Origin: Sphingobacterium multivorum
GTDB lineage: Bacteria > Bacteroidota > Bacteroidia > Sphingobacteriales > Sphingobacteriaceae
Assembly: GCF_900457465.1 (NCBI RefSeq)
Contig: NZ_UAUU01000009.1
Location: forward strand, 372,001 to 436,000
Direction of reading: 5' to 3'
Length of the DNA stretch: 64,000 nucleotides
Part shown: positions 10,325-20,500 of the stretch, in pieces
How positions within the stretch are numbered: the stretch's first letter is position 1
Layout: each line of letters begins with the position of its first letter
The notes under the pieces: model-generated
Told to the model about the DNA's origin: nothing
Database searches by the model: none
The model's input: only the letters and a program-made list of their open reading frames with translations
Position numbers and translations under genes: made by a program

Positions 10325-11866
10325 ATGTTTGGAACTCGTACGTCGGCTTTTCTGAAACTATCGAAAAGAGACTTAAAATATGACTTCCCTGCTAGTGTTG
10401 TGGTGTTTTTGGTGGCACTTCCATTATGTTTGGGAATTGCAATGGCCTCTGGTGCGCCATTGTTTGCAGGATTATTGACTGGTGTAATTGGTGGAATCGT
10501 TGTCGCTTCAATCAGTAAATCACCACTCAGTGTAAGTGGGCCAGCTGCTGGTCTTACAGTTATTGTCTTAGGTGCTATTCAGAGCCTAGGGGCATATGAA
10601 ACCTTTCTACTTGCCGTCGTGATTGCCGGTGTAGTACAAGTTATTCTCGGTATATTAAAAGCAGGGATGATCGGAAACTATTTCCCTTCAGCAGTCATTG
10701 TCGGTATGCTTGCTGCGATCGGTATCACAATTATCATGAAGCAGATTCCTTTGGCATTGGGCTTAGTGGAAACACATGCCTTCGAAATGGACAATGGTCA
10801 TGGTATCGGTGCCTATTTTGACACGATAGCCTCTGCGATCAACTTTGGTGCATTGATCATTTGCGCCTTGTCATTGGCGATCCTAATCTTTTGGCCATCT
10901 ATTCCAAAGCTCAACAAGGTGCCAGCCCCATTGGTTGTCGTGATGCTAGGCGTAAGTTTAGCTTATCTTTTCAACGGCTCAGCATTCCAGTTGCATGACA
11001 AGCAATTTGTACTAGTCCCTATTGTCGGTTCTTTTGCTGAATTCACAGGATTATTTACCCTCCCGGACTTTACACAGATTGTCAACAAAGATGTGTGGAT
11101 AGCTGCATTTACGATTGCAATTATTGCAAGTTTAGAGACTTTATTGAGCATCGAGGCCGTTGATAAAATAGACCCCTACAAAAGAAATACGCCAACCAAC
11201 CGCGAACTTGTTGCACAAGGCATCGGAAATATGACCAGTGGACTTCTGGGCGGTCTGCCGTTGACCTCCGTCATTGTACGCTCATCAGCAAACGTCAATG
11301 CAGGCGGAAAAACAAGGCAATCTGCCATCATGCATGGTATATGGCTATTGGTCGCTATGCTCGCTATCCCAACAATGCTGAACATGATTCCTTTGGCCTG
11401 TCTGGCGGCCATCCTTCTCCATACAGGATATAAATTGGCTAAACCAAGTCTATTCACCTCAATGTACAAAAAAGGCTTAGATCAATTTATCCCATTTTTT
11501 GTCACCATTGTAGCGATTGTGTTTACCGATCTCCTTATGGGGGTAGGGATAGGTATTGTCGTGGCGACATTCTATATCTTAAGAGCCAATATGAAAAATG
11601 CTTTTAAATATAATATTGAAAAAGACAATGAAGAAGATAAGGCTGTCATTACATTAGCGGAGGAAGTATCATTTTTGAACAAGGTTCCTATCCAACAAAA
11701 ATTGTACAGCTTACCAAAATCGATCAGTAAGATCCGAATCGATGGGACATTCAGTAAATTTATAGACAAGGATGTCATCGAAGTCATCAAAGATTTTGAA
11801 CAGAATGCCAGAAGTAAAGGCAAAGACATCGAACTTTTGCAGGTGGTCTATAAGAAACCTTCATAG
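10325..11866 (+). CDS. SulP family inorganic anion transporter
   Basis: 513 residues. The N-terminal YDFPASVVVFLVALPLCLGIAMASGAP is the SulP signature start, with ISKSPLSVSGPAAG as the substrate-site loop. About 11-13 membrane helices run to residue 430. A shortened STAS domain follows (about 455-513, KIRIDGTFSKFIDKDVIEVI). SulP proteins exchange or import sulfate, bicarbonate or other anions. The beta-carbonic anhydrase gene 209 bases downstream on the same strand argues for bicarbonate as substrate; this is inference from context, since SulP/carbonic-anhydrase pairing is common in bacteria. No sulfate-assimilation gene is nearby. Inner membrane. Confidence 0.9.
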   Translation: MFGTRTSAFLKLSKRDLKYDFPASVVVFLVALPLCLGIAMASGAPLFAGLLTGVIGGIVVASISKSPLSVSGPAAGLTVIVLGAIQSLGAYETFLLAVVIAGVVQVILGILKAGMIGNYFPSAVIVGMLAAIGITIIMKQIPLALGLVETHAFEMDNGHGIGAYFDTIASAINFGALIICALSLAILIFWPSIPKLNKVPAPLVVVMLGVSLAYLFNGSAFQLHDKQFVLVPIVGSFAEFTGLFTLPDFTQIVNKDVWIAAFTIAIIASLETLLSIEAVDKIDPYKRNTPTNRELVAQGIGNMTSGLLGGLPLTSVIVRSSANVNAGGKTRQSAIMHGIWLLVAMLAIPTMLNMIPLACLAAILLHTGYKLAKPSLFTSMYKKGLDQFIPFFVTIVAIVFTDLLMGVGIGIVVATFYILRANMKNAFKYNIEKDNEEDKAVITLAEEVSFLNKVPIQQKLYSLPKSISKIRIDGTFSKFIDKDVIEVIKDFEQNARSKGKDIELLQVVYKKPS

Positions 11867-11948
11867 GATACGGACCTTTGACGTATCTCGTAGGCCATTC
11901 CCTTCCATTGGTCGGCTAGCAAGCTGGATTGAAATGGGGGGGAGACGG

Positions 11949-11979
11949 TTATTGAATAGCAAGAACAGCTATTCAATAA
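11949..11979. promoter_or_regulatory. 12-bp perfect hairpin between SulP and carbonic anhydrase genes
   Basis: Arms 11949-11960 and 11968-11979 (TTATTGAATAGC and its complement) with a 7-base loop. No T-run follows on either strand, so it could be an operator, an RNA stability element or a weak terminator. A weak promoter-like pair (TTTG 11990-11993 and GACATTTG 12012-12019) follows it before the carbonic anhydrase. Confidence 0.45.
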
Positions 11980-12075
11980 AAATAAGTTGTTTGAAGTAAA
12001 CAATGAATTTAGACATTTGTATTATTATAATAAAATTGAAACGATGCCTTCGGGCAAGAGTGAAATAAGAAGAAT

Positions 12076-12723
12076 ATGGAAAATAAAGATTTAAAAATAG
12101 GATTTGACAATATCATTAAGGGAAATAAAGAGTGGATGGAGTTTGTAAAGAATGATGCTACAGGGCGGTTCCAACAGCTTTCTAAAGGTCAAAATCCAGA
12201 AATTCTTTGGATCGGTTGTGCCGATAGCCGAGTACCTGCAAATGAATTGACAGGTACAAAGCCTGGAGAGGTATTCGTTCATCGTAATATTGCCAACATG
12301 GTCATTCACTCCGATATGAGTATGCTTTCCGTCTTAGACTATGCGGTCAATGTTTTGAAAGTAAAACATGTCATTATCGCAGGTCACTATGGCTGTGGTG
12401 GTGTAGCAGCCTCTTTAAGCCGCAAGCAGTACGGTATTATTGACAACTGGTTGGGTCATATCAAAGATGTATATCGCTTACACAGTGCAGAGATTGATGC
12501 GATCCAAGAGCATGATAAAAAAGTAGATCGTTTAATCGAGCTCAATGTACAAGAGCAAGTTTTCAATCTGTGCGCGACGTCAATCATTCAAAATGCATGG
12601 AAAGAGCGTGATGATCTTGCCGTGCATGGCATGATTATCAATATCGGCACTGGAGAATTGATCGATCAACACTGTACGTTTACCAATAATGACGAGCTAG
12701 GTGAAGTCTTCGCTTATAAATAG
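12076..12723 (+). CDS. Beta-class carbonic anhydrase
   Basis: 215 residues. The zinc ligands and active-site dyad are all present: Cys48 and Asp50-x-Arg52 in IGCADSRVPANE, then His104 and Cys107 in GHYGCGGV. It interconverts CO2 and bicarbonate in the cytoplasm. Length and motifs match plant/E. coli-type beta enzymes. Standing behind the SulP gene on the same strand, it probably cooperates in bicarbonate supply for carboxylases. A hairpin and a weak promoter-like pair lie just upstream, so it may also be transcribed on its own. The gene ends 23 bases before a terminator-like hairpin that is also the edge of an insertion sequence. Confidence 0.95.
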   Translation: MENKDLKIGFDNIIKGNKEWMEFVKNDATGRFQQLSKGQNPEILWIGCADSRVPANELTGTKPGEVFVHRNIANMVIHSDMSMLSVLDYAVNVLKVKHVIIAGHYGCGGVAASLSRKQYGIIDNWLGHIKDVYRLHSAEIDAIQEHDKKVDRLIELNVQEQVFNLCATSIIQNAWKERDDLAVHGMIINIGTGELIDQHCTFTNNDELGEVFAYK

Positions 12724-12746
12724 CGTAGTAATAAAAATCGGTAAAA

Positions 12747-12779
12747 AGAGGCTGTCTCAAAAAGGCAGTCTCTTTTTTT
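12747..12779 (+). terminator. Terminator-like hairpin after carbonic anhydrase, within the left IS end
   Basis: AGAGGCTG (12747-12754), 11-base loop, CAGTCTCT (12766-12773) with one G-T pair, then a T-run. It overlaps the left inverted repeat of the IS1182-family element, so the IS may have supplied it. Confidence 0.65.
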
Positions 12780-12852
12780 GCATTATCTAAGGTTTATTAT
12801 TTGTTTTAACGGTTTGATTTTCATATATTTATAGTGTAAACAAAAAGGATAT

Positions 12853-14388
12853 ATGCCATCTCAAAGAGCTACTTTTAAGCCTTACTATCAGGACCAGATC
12901 ATGGCCATTCCTCCAACTTTGGACGAACTGGTGTCCAAAGGTCATCCGGTACGTATCGTTAACGATGTAATCAACCGGATCAACATCCAGTCCCTATTGG
13001 ACGCTTATAAGATAAAAGGCTGCTCCAGTTATCATCCGCAGATGTTGTTGAAAGTTTTGGTGTTTGGCTACGTAAGCAATGTCTACAGCAGTCGCAAATT
13101 GGAAACGGCGTGCCGGGAGAACATCAATTTCATGTGGCTGAGCGGCATGAGCTATCCCGATCACAATACCATCAACAGATTTCGAGGCGTTCGTTTGAAA
13201 GAAGCACTTCGTAGTGTATTTGAAGAAGTTGTCAAACTCCTATCCGAAGAAGGTCTGCTGAGTATAGAAGATGTTTACACCGATGGCACCAAGATTGAAG
13301 CCAATGCTAACAAATACACCTTTGTCTGGAAAAAAGCTATCCAGACCAATAAGGAGAAGATGAAAGCTGCCTTAAAAGATATTTGGGAATACGCCCAAAG
13401 TATCGCCAAAGCAGAGGACAACCTTCCGGAACCTCCCGATCTGACAACAATTGACCGCGAAAAAGTTCAGGCTACGGTCGATAACCTGAACCGGGTCTTG
13501 TCCGATAAACCTTCGGTAAGCAAGAAGATGAGGGCAAAGTTGCGCTATGCGACTAAAAACTACCCGGCCAAGATTGTTCAATATGAAGAGCAGGAAGTAA
13601 CGCTTGGAGATAGAAATAGTTATAGCAAGACAGATCCCGATGCTACTTTTATGCGCATGAAAGAGGATCATATGAAAAATGGCCAGCTCAAACCAGGTTA
13701 TAACATTCAGATATCTACTTCCAATCAATACATCGTCAATTACACCATACATCCCACCCCCACAGATACCACAACGCTACCCGGTCATCTGGCACAACAT
13801 GAGGCGAGCTTTGGGGAAATACTGAAAACCATTACCGCAGATGCTGGCTATGGCAGCCAGGAGAACTATGCGTTACTAGAAGGGAAAAACATTGGGGCCT
13901 ATGTGAAATATGGTATGTTTGACAAGGAGCAGAAAAAGAGTTATTCGGGCAAGAAGCCATTCTCCGTTGATAAACTACATTATAACCCTGCAAAAGATTG
14001 CTATATCTGTCCAATGGGACAGGAAATGAACTGCATAGGTCTATTTACACAAAAGACCTCCACAGGTTTCGAGCAAAAAATAAAAAGATATCAGGCAAAA
14101 AACTGCACAAACTGCCCATTGAACGGTACTTGCCACAAATCACAGGGCAATAGAATCATCCAGATAAATGAACAGCTTGAGGCTTATAAAGATAGAGCAT
14201 ACGGATTGCTTAACAGCGATGTCGGTATAGCCAAAAGAAAACAGCGATGTCACGATGTCGAACCAGTCTTTGGAAACATAAAACAGAACCACGGGTTCCG
14301 AAGATTTATGCTCCGCGGTAAGGAAAAAGTGTCCATAGAATGGGGTTTATTGGCTATAGCGCAAAATCTAAGGAAAAAAGCAGCTTAA
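12853..14388 (+). CDS. IS1182-family transposase
   Basis: 511 residues, a full-length DDE transposase. The N-terminal half has HPVRIVNDVINRI and the family-typical SYHPQMLLKVLVFGY and YPDHNTINRFR. Acidic catalytic positions can be read at YTDGTKIEAN (first Asp), ITADAGYGSQENY (second Asp) and VEPVFGNIKQNHGFRRF (Glu). A cysteine cluster precedes the last motif (CPMGQEM, KNCTNCPLNGTCHKS), as usual in this family. There is no frameshift or internal stop, so the copy may be active. It moves only the element it lies in. Confidence 0.93.
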   Translation: MPSQRATFKPYYQDQIMAIPPTLDELVSKGHPVRIVNDVINRINIQSLLDAYKIKGCSSYHPQMLLKVLVFGYVSNVYSSRKLETACRENINFMWLSGMSYPDHNTINRFRGVRLKEALRSVFEEVVKLLSEEGLLSIEDVYTDGTKIEANANKYTFVWKKAIQTNKEKMKAALKDIWEYAQSIAKAEDNLPEPPDLTTIDREKVQATVDNLNRVLSDKPSVSKKMRAKLRYATKNYPAKIVQYEEQEVTLGDRNSYSKTDPDATFMRMKEDHMKNGQLKPGYNIQISTSNQYIVNYTIHPTPTDTTTLPGHLAQHEASFGEILKTITADAGYGSQENYALLEGKNIGAYVKYGMFDKEQKKSYSGKKPFSVDKLHYNPAKDCYICPMGQEMNCIGLFTQKTSTGFEQKIKRYQAKNCTNCPLNGTCHKSQGNRIIQINEQLEAYKDRAYGLLNSDVGIAKRKQRCHDVEPVFGNIKQNHGFRRFMLRGKEKVSIEWGLLAIAQNLRKKAA

Positions 14389-14487
14389 AAAGCTACTTTT
14401 TGTTCTTTTTTCTTCCCAAATGAACAGTTCTGTGAAATAATCAACAAACAACTCACAAATCTATCGCATAGCCATATTTAATAAAAA

Positions 14488-14523
14488 AAGCTGCCTCAAT
14501 AAATTTGAGACAGCTTCTTTTTT
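14488..14523 (+). terminator. Terminator-like hairpin at the right IS end
   Basis: AAGCTGcCTCAA (14488-14499) pairs with TTGAGaCAGCTT (14505-14516), followed by CTTTTTT. It is the inverted-repeat end of the IS1182 element and could stop transcription leaving the transposase gene. Confidence 0.6.
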
Positions 14524-14653
14524 ATTGTGGGTCCAAACCTTATTACGTCTTCCCATTCTTACCGATACAGCCAGCACATTCAATCACTCATACTAAGGCG
14601 AATATCTACGATCTCCTAGCTAATATCTCGCTACGAATAATTAACTTTGTATT

Positions 14654-16324
14654 ATGAGTGAAGAAAAATCATTAAATTTTATCGAGGAAATTGTCGAAGA
14701 GGATCTTCGAACAGGAAAGCATGGCGGACGTGTATTGACACGTTTTCCTCCTGAGCCAAATGGTTACCTCCACATTGGTCACGCCAAATCCATCTGCTTG
14801 AATTTTGGATTAGCACAGCAGTATAATGGCAAGACTAATCTACGTTTTGATGACACTAACCCTGTCACTGAGGATACCGAGTATGTTGAAAGCATCAAGA
14901 AAGATATTCAATGGCTTGGATTCCAGTGGGCAGAGGAATTATATACTTCAGATTATTTTGAGACACTATATCGTTATGCCGTTGAGCTAATAAAAAAAGG
15001 TCTAGCTTATGTGGACGACAGCACTGCTGAAGAAATTGCAGCAGCAAAAGGTACCCCAACAGAACCCGGTGTTCCGACACCATATCGCGACAGGTCTATT
15101 GAAGAAAATTTGACCTTATTCGCAGATATGCGCGCCGGTAAATACCAAGATGGCGAAAAAGTACTTCGGGCAAGGATTGATTTGGCTAGCCCAAATATGC
15201 ACTTGCGCGACCCTTTATTATACCGCATCAAGCACGCTCATCACCACAGAACGGGGAATCAATGGTGTATCTATCCGATGTATGATTTTGCACATGGCCA
15301 ATCAGACTCCATTGAGAAAATTACACACTCCATCTGTACATTGGAATTTATTCCACATCGCCCACTTTATGATTGGTGTATAGATAAATTGGAGATTTTC
15401 CCTTCCAAACAATACGAATTTGCACGCTTGAATATGACCTATACTGTCATGAGTAAACGTAAATTACTGCAACTGGTCAATGATAAGTTTGTTGAAAGCT
15501 GGGACGACCCGCGCATGCCTACGATCTCAGGATTGCGCAGAAGGGGGTATACACCGGCGAGTATCCGCAACTTCTGTGAAAAAATCGGTGTTCAAAAACG
15601 TGAAAACATGATCGATGTCAGTCTTTTGGAATTCTGTATCCGTGAGGATCTCAACAAAACGGCATGGCGCAGAATGGCTGTCCTTGATCCAATCAAATTG
15701 GTGATCACAAACTATCCTGATGGTCAGGTAGAGGATCTTATTGGTGAGAATAACCCTGAAGTCGAAGGCGGTGAAGGTTCACGCTCCATTCCATTTTCAA
15801 AAGAGCTCTGGATAGAGCGCGATGATTTTATGGAAGATGCACCAAAAAAATTCTTCCGCTTGGGCCCTGGGCTTTCCGTACGTTTGAAACATGCTTACAT
15901 CGTTACCTGTCATGATTTTGTGAAAGATGAAAACGGAAACGTGACGGAAGTTCATTGTACCTATGTTCCAAACTCAAAATCAGGAGAAGATACTTCAGGA
16001 TTAAAAGTTAAAGGAACAATCCATTGGATCTCGGTTCCACATGCGAAAGAAGCCGAAGTAAGATTGTACGACAGATTGTTCAATGATGAAAATCCTGCCG
16101 CTGCAGAAGATTTTAAAGCATCGATCAACCCTGAAAGTTTACATATTATCCAACGTGCTTACATTGAACCGGATCTGGCTAACGCTACGCCTGGAAAGGG
16201 ATATCAATTTATACGATTGGGTTATTTTACATTAGACACACAGTCAACGCCAGACCATCTAGTCTTTAACCGTACGGTTACATTAAAAGACTCCTGGGGT
16301 AAGGAAGTGAAGAAAAATGCGTAA
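14654..16324 (+). CDS. glnS: Glutamine--tRNA ligase
   Basis: 556 residues, the usual length. It charges tRNA-Gln with glutamine in the cytoplasm. The class I signatures are clear: [15 protein letters not shown] with HIGH at residues 40-43, and VMSKR at 265-269 in place of [23 protein letters not shown] and [15 protein letters not shown] are typical of GlnRS rather than GluRS, and the C-terminal anticodon-binding beta-barrel is present (residues about 345-550). A TAACTTTG box lies only 5 bases before the ATG; it is probably coincidence because no -33 element is in place. It is transcribed alone and ends in a strong hairpin. Confidence 0.97.
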   Translation: MSEEKSLNFIEEIVEEDLRTGKHGGRVLTRFPPEPNGYLHIGHAKSICLNFGLAQQYNGKTNLRFDDTNPVTEDTEYVESIKKDIQWLGFQWAEELYTSDYFETLYRYAVELIKKGLAYVDDSTAEEIAAAKGTPTEPGVPTPYRDRSIEENLTLFADMRAGKYQDGEKVLRARIDLASPNMHLRDPLLYRIKHAHHHRTGNQWCIYPMYDFAHGQSDSIEKITHSICTLEFIPHRPLYDWCIDKLEIFPSKQYEFARLNMTYTVMSKRKLLQLVNDKFVESWDDPRMPTISGLRRRGYTPASIRNFCEKIGVQKRENMIDVSLLEFCIREDLNKTAWRRMAVLDPIKLVITNYPDGQVEDLIGENNPEVEGGEGSRSIPFSKELWIERDDFMEDAPKKFFRLGPGLSVRLKHAYIVTCHDFVKDENGNVTEVHCTYVPNSKSGEDTSGLKVKGTIHWISVPHAKEAEVRLYDRLFNDENPAAAEDFKASINPESLHIIQRAYIEPDLANATPGKGYQFIRLGYFTLDTQSTPDHLVFNRTVTLKDSWGKEVKKNA

Positions 16325-16335
16325 AACCGTAACTT

Positions 16336-16380
16336 CTAAAATAGAACAGGTCGGATTCATTCCGACCTGTTCTATTTTAG
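16336..16380. terminator. 20-bp perfect hairpin after glnS
   Basis: Arms 16336-16355 and 16361-16380 are perfect complements with a 5-base loop. The stem is A/T-rich at its base, so it can act on either strand, although no long T-run follows. Confidence 0.8.
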
Positions 16381-16780
16381 GAGCGTTCCTATTCCATTCA
16401 ATATGCATTGACATACCGGATTTGTATCCCCATTAGCCCTGCTAAACGAGACTCCAGTCCCCCACTTGCCCCCAACTCTCCTAGCAGTTATTCTGGTGCA
16501 CAATCCGCAGTTGCGCGAATGACATACTTTCATAACGTTTGCTCGTCCTCAGGCGAGACAAATGCGTGTAATAGCCCTATTATCCCAATGTGGCTTGAAA
16601 AACTATTACAGCGGATTTACACCTACCCATACTTTCCTATTTTTTACAACAGTAATTTATAAAGGTACATCATCTGCAATAGGAAAAACATCGTATCATT
16701 CATTTTTCAACCTGATTATCGTCACTCTTTTGCCCTGATTTTAGCAATAGTTTTACAGCAAACAAAATACCCTTAATGAT
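16381..16780. other. Gene-free stretch of about 400 bases
   Basis: No convincing gene. One 84-codon frame at 16408-16662 has a Ser/Pro/Asn-rich, low-complexity composition, no family signature and no good start signal. A promoter for the next gene is possible at TAGTTTTA (16748-16755). Confidence 0.5.
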
Positions 16781-17446
16781 ATGAAAAAGCTACTTTTAAT
16801 TGCACTAACACTTACCCTAGGCGCACTAAGTTTACAGGCACAAACAATCCCTAATCAACGCTGGCAAATGAGACTCAGAGGTGTGACAGTCATGCCAAAC
16901 GAATCGGCCAAGATTAATACCATAGGCGGAGACGTCGACATCAATACGAAATTTATCCCTGAACTTGACTTCACCTATTTCTTCACAAAAAACATTGCGG
17001 CGGAATTGATCCTTGGGACTACAAAACATAAAGTTAATACAACAGGTTCAAATTTAACTGCCATTGGTGGCAGTCCATCCAGCAATGTGGATCTTGGGAG
17101 TGTATGGCTCCTCCCTCCCACACTGACAGCGCAATATCACTTCCTCCCCGACGGTGCCATTAAACCCTATGTAGGAGCGGGAATAAATTACACCATATTC
17201 TATAGCGTCAATGCGGGGCAAACGGTTAAAAATGTAAAATATGATAATGCTTTCGGCTTTGCGACTCAACTGGGAATTGATTTTAAGCTATCTGAAAAAT
17301 ATTTCGTGAATTTAGATGCTAAGTATATTCTTTTAAAGACCGATGTCAATGTGGATGCGTCAAACCTCGCCCCCAACCTATCCATACCGGCAAAAGTTGA
17401 CATCAACCCCTTCCTGCTCGGCTTTGGAGTCGGCATGAAATTTTAA
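16781..17446 (+). CDS. OmpW-family outer-membrane protein
   Basis: 221 residues. Signal peptide 1-20 (MKKLLLIALTLTLGALSLQA) is followed by RWQMRLRGVTVMPNESA, the usual OmpW start. Further family features are ELDFTYFFTKNIAAELILGT, a LPPTLTAQYHF strand, IKPYVGAGINYTIFY and a C-terminal strand ending in GVGMKF, with the aromatic last residue used by the barrel-assembly machinery. OmpW proteins are eight-stranded barrels with a hydrophobic channel for small apolar molecules; the substrate here is unknown. It stands alone, with a hairpin after it and the GT117 gene convergent. Confidence 0.9.
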   Translation: MKKLLLIALTLTLGALSLQAQTIPNQRWQMRLRGVTVMPNESAKINTIGGDVDINTKFIPELDFTYFFTKNIAAELILGTTKHKVNTTGSNLTAIGGSPSSNVDLGSVWLLPPTLTAQYHFLPDGAIKPYVGAGINYTIFYSVNAGQTVKNVKYDNAFGFATQLGIDFKLSEKYFVNLDAKYILLKTDVNVDASNLAPNLSIPAKVDINPFLLGFGVGMKF

Positions 17447-17478
17447 TAACTCGGCTCATTCCCTATCCTATATGTATC

Positions 17479-17510
17479 GAGGCCTCTTCCAATATTTTAG
17501 AAGAGGCCTC
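17479..17510. terminator. 11-bp hairpin between ompW-like and GT117 genes
   Basis: GAGGCCTCTTC (17479-17489) and its complement (17500-17510) with a 10-base loop. It lies between convergent genes. No clean T-run follows, so it may rely on the stem or on Rho. Confidence 0.6.
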
Positions 17511-17590
17511 ATCTGGTTTCTTATCTCAAATACGTTAATCCAATGCCCCATTAGGCGTGCCTGGTAATTTGGTTCAGTTCATCATCAAAA

Positions 17591-20500
17591 TTATTCTACG
17601 CCGTACCAATTTTGATATTGCTGCCTCAACTGCTCAACACGTGCCAATCGTTTGGTATCCTTTGCTTCCAATAAAATAGCCTTATACCGGTCTACAGAGT
17701 CCAAGCCGGTCTGAATATCATTCCACTCAAAGCTCAGGTTTTTCTTATCCATTACCAATTGATGTAGGTATTCCATATTTTCAGCGACATAGTCAAGGTT
17801 ACGGTCCATCATCCTGTTGGCCAGCTGAGGTTGCCCCGAGCGATACAGACTATCGATAATATCGGCATAATTGATGGCGTCCGACATCGCATATACGCGA
17901 TCGGGCAATTGATCGTATGCTTTTTTTGCCACCTCCCCAGCTTGTTTGACCTGGCCATTGGCTAAAAGCATTCGGGCAGCTTTTCCAAATATATCACGGG
18001 CGTACATGCTTGCAAAGCGGAACGAATCTGTATCCAAGTATTGTGCATTTTTAACATTACCCCAATGATACGTATGCATAATATTGCTATATAACGCCTC
18101 CATATTAACTAGCCCACCCTGCTCACTTCGTTTTCCTGTCGACTGATCTGTAGCAGTGACAGGCATCAATCGAGAAGTAAAGCCCTCATTGACCAGGTAT
18201 TTATCCAGTCCCAACTTAATATCACTTGGCAGCATATTCGAAAAATATATCGGTCTGTCCCAATGATTATTTTCAAGCACGGATAACAGGGTTAAATCCG
18301 ACCTGGTCAGATGATCATTCGGAATTTCCCATTCCATTGCAGAAACTATAGCTCCCTGAAAATACGCCGGAACCGCATTTTTCTTAACCACCTCGTCTTT
18401 ATCAATGCGCAATTGGACTTTCTTGGAAGGGAAATAGTTTTCCATATCACCGGAATTCAGCTGAACTTTATACTCCGGATCATCCGATGTGACAAACTGC
18501 AATAACTGCTGTATATCTACCGCATTGTCAAGTTGTCTATCTACGAAAGGGATATAATCACGAACGCCTTTTTTCGTCTTTTCAGCGGGAATCGTCACGG
18601 GGAGCCCTGCCGCTTGATACGTGGGTTGTTTGGCCTGTTGCATATACCAATCGCCTGTGAGATAGCTTAACACGACAACCCGAACATCCGGACGTACGCC
18701 CTCTACTTCTTGCAAATACCATACAGGAAATGTATCATGATCGCCATAGGTAAATAGAATAGCATTTGGAGCACAGGATTCCAAATAATTGCGTGCCATA
18801 TCCCTTGCCAACGATTTTTCGGACCGATTATGATCATCCCAGTTTTGATGAGCCAAAATAATAGGGCCTCCCAACAGCGCAAAAGAAATACCTGTCGCTA
18901 AAGCGTAACGTGTTTGTACAAAACGGTTGAAAAACCGAACAAATGCTATTACTCCCAGCCCAATCCAGATCGCAAAAGCATAGAAAGACCCCACGTAAGC
19001 ATAATCTCGTTCCCGGGGTTGCATAGGAGTTTGGTTGAGATAAACTACGATCGCTACCCCCGTAAACACAAACAGCAAGGTCAGTACCAAGGTATAAGGT
19101 TTATTGTTTCGGTACAACCAGATCGCACCAGCTATTCCGAGTAGCAGTGGAAGAAAAAAATAAGTGTTCCGGCTCGGGTCATGCTCCTGCGATCGAGATA
19201 TTTTATCTTGCCCCCCTAAACGCCAATTATCCAATGGTCTGATCCCCGACAACCAGTTGCCGTCACTATAGGTCCCATATCCTTGCCTGTCATTCTGTCT
19301 ACCCACAAAATTCCATAAGAAATATCGGGTATACATATCTCCCAGTTGAAAATTAAAAAAGAACTTAAAATTATCGGAAAACGTTGGCTGTTGCCCTTCT
19401 TTCAAATTGAGGTAACTTCTGTAATAAGCTTGATGGCTTCCATCTTGGCTATAGATACGCGGGAAAAAGGTTTCCTTATCAAATTGATATTTGTCTACCT
19501 GTGTGAAGGGAACATACTCCGACTTATCTTTCCGATAGCTCGTCTTACTATCGACGCCAACCACTTGCGAGTCATAATAAGGTCCTTTGAGTAACGGTTC
19601 CCGTATATATTGTTCACGGCTCAAATATCCTAAAAAAGAAAATACATTATCCGGCGCATTATTGTTCAAGGATGGATTTGCTTTCCCTCGGATCATGACC
19701 ATGGTGTAGGAACTGTATCCAAATAAAACAAAACAAAGAACCAGCAAGGCTGTATTGAGTGTATATTTCTGCTTTTTATAGGAATAATATAGACCGTAAA
19801 TTATCAATCCCCCCAATAATAGGCACGAGAAAAAAATTCCGGTACCAAATCCCATTCCCAATGAGTTCACAAATACGAGATCCACTTTAGCCGCTAGACC
19901 GACTAACCATTGAATAATTCCCCACAAAACGGCCCCCAAGATCAGCACTCCGACGAGGAAAGCTTTTATTGTCCCTTTCGCATTAACCTGTCTCGCTCTT
20001 CGGAAATAAACAACCATCGCGATAGCCGGGATTGCTAAAAGATTTAATAGATGCACTCCGATCGAAAGCCCCATAACAAAAGCAATAAAAACCAGCCAAC
20101 GATCGCTACCGTCTTCATCTGCACGGACTTCCCACTTTAAAATTGCCCAAAATACAACTGCTGTACATAAGGAAGACATTGCATAAACTTCAGATTCTAC
20201 TGCCGAATACCAAAATGAATCGCTGAAACTAAATGCCATTGCACCGACAACTCCTGCGCCGAAGATCTGCAGGTAGGTTGACAAAGAAGCTTGTTTGTCT
20301 TTGTTGAGTAGCTTTTTAGCAATGGCGGTTATTGTCCAAAATAAAAAGGTAACAGTAATTCCACTGCAAACTGCAGAACCTATATTCATCCAATAGGCGA
20401 TCTGCCCCTTATTCCCTAAAGCGAGATTAGAAAATATATTCTGAATAAGAAGAAACAATGGTGCTCCCGGTTGATGTGCCACCTCCAATTTATAGGCACA

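Larger units (their letters stand above)
12743..14523 (+). mobile_element. IS1182-family insertion sequence, apparently complete
   Basis: About 1.78 kb around an intact transposase. The left end (12743-12761) reads AAAAAGAGGCTGTCTCAAA. The right end, read on the reverse strand from 14522, is AAAAAGAAGCTGTCTCAAA, an imperfect inverted repeat with one difference in 19. Both ends continue into a GGCAG...CTTTTTTT segment that folds back as a hairpin. I could not identify a target-site duplication with confidence, because the flanks are A/T-rich. It sits between carbonic anhydrase and glnS and breaks no visible gene. Confidence 0.75.

Noticed and set aside
14642..14649. TAACTTTG as a promoter for a leaderless glnS
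   Set aside because: It is 5 bases from the ATG and has no -33 element; chance match is likely.
16408..16662. 84-codon open frame after glnS
   Set aside because: Ser/Pro/Asn-rich composition, no family likeness, no start signal; likely chance.
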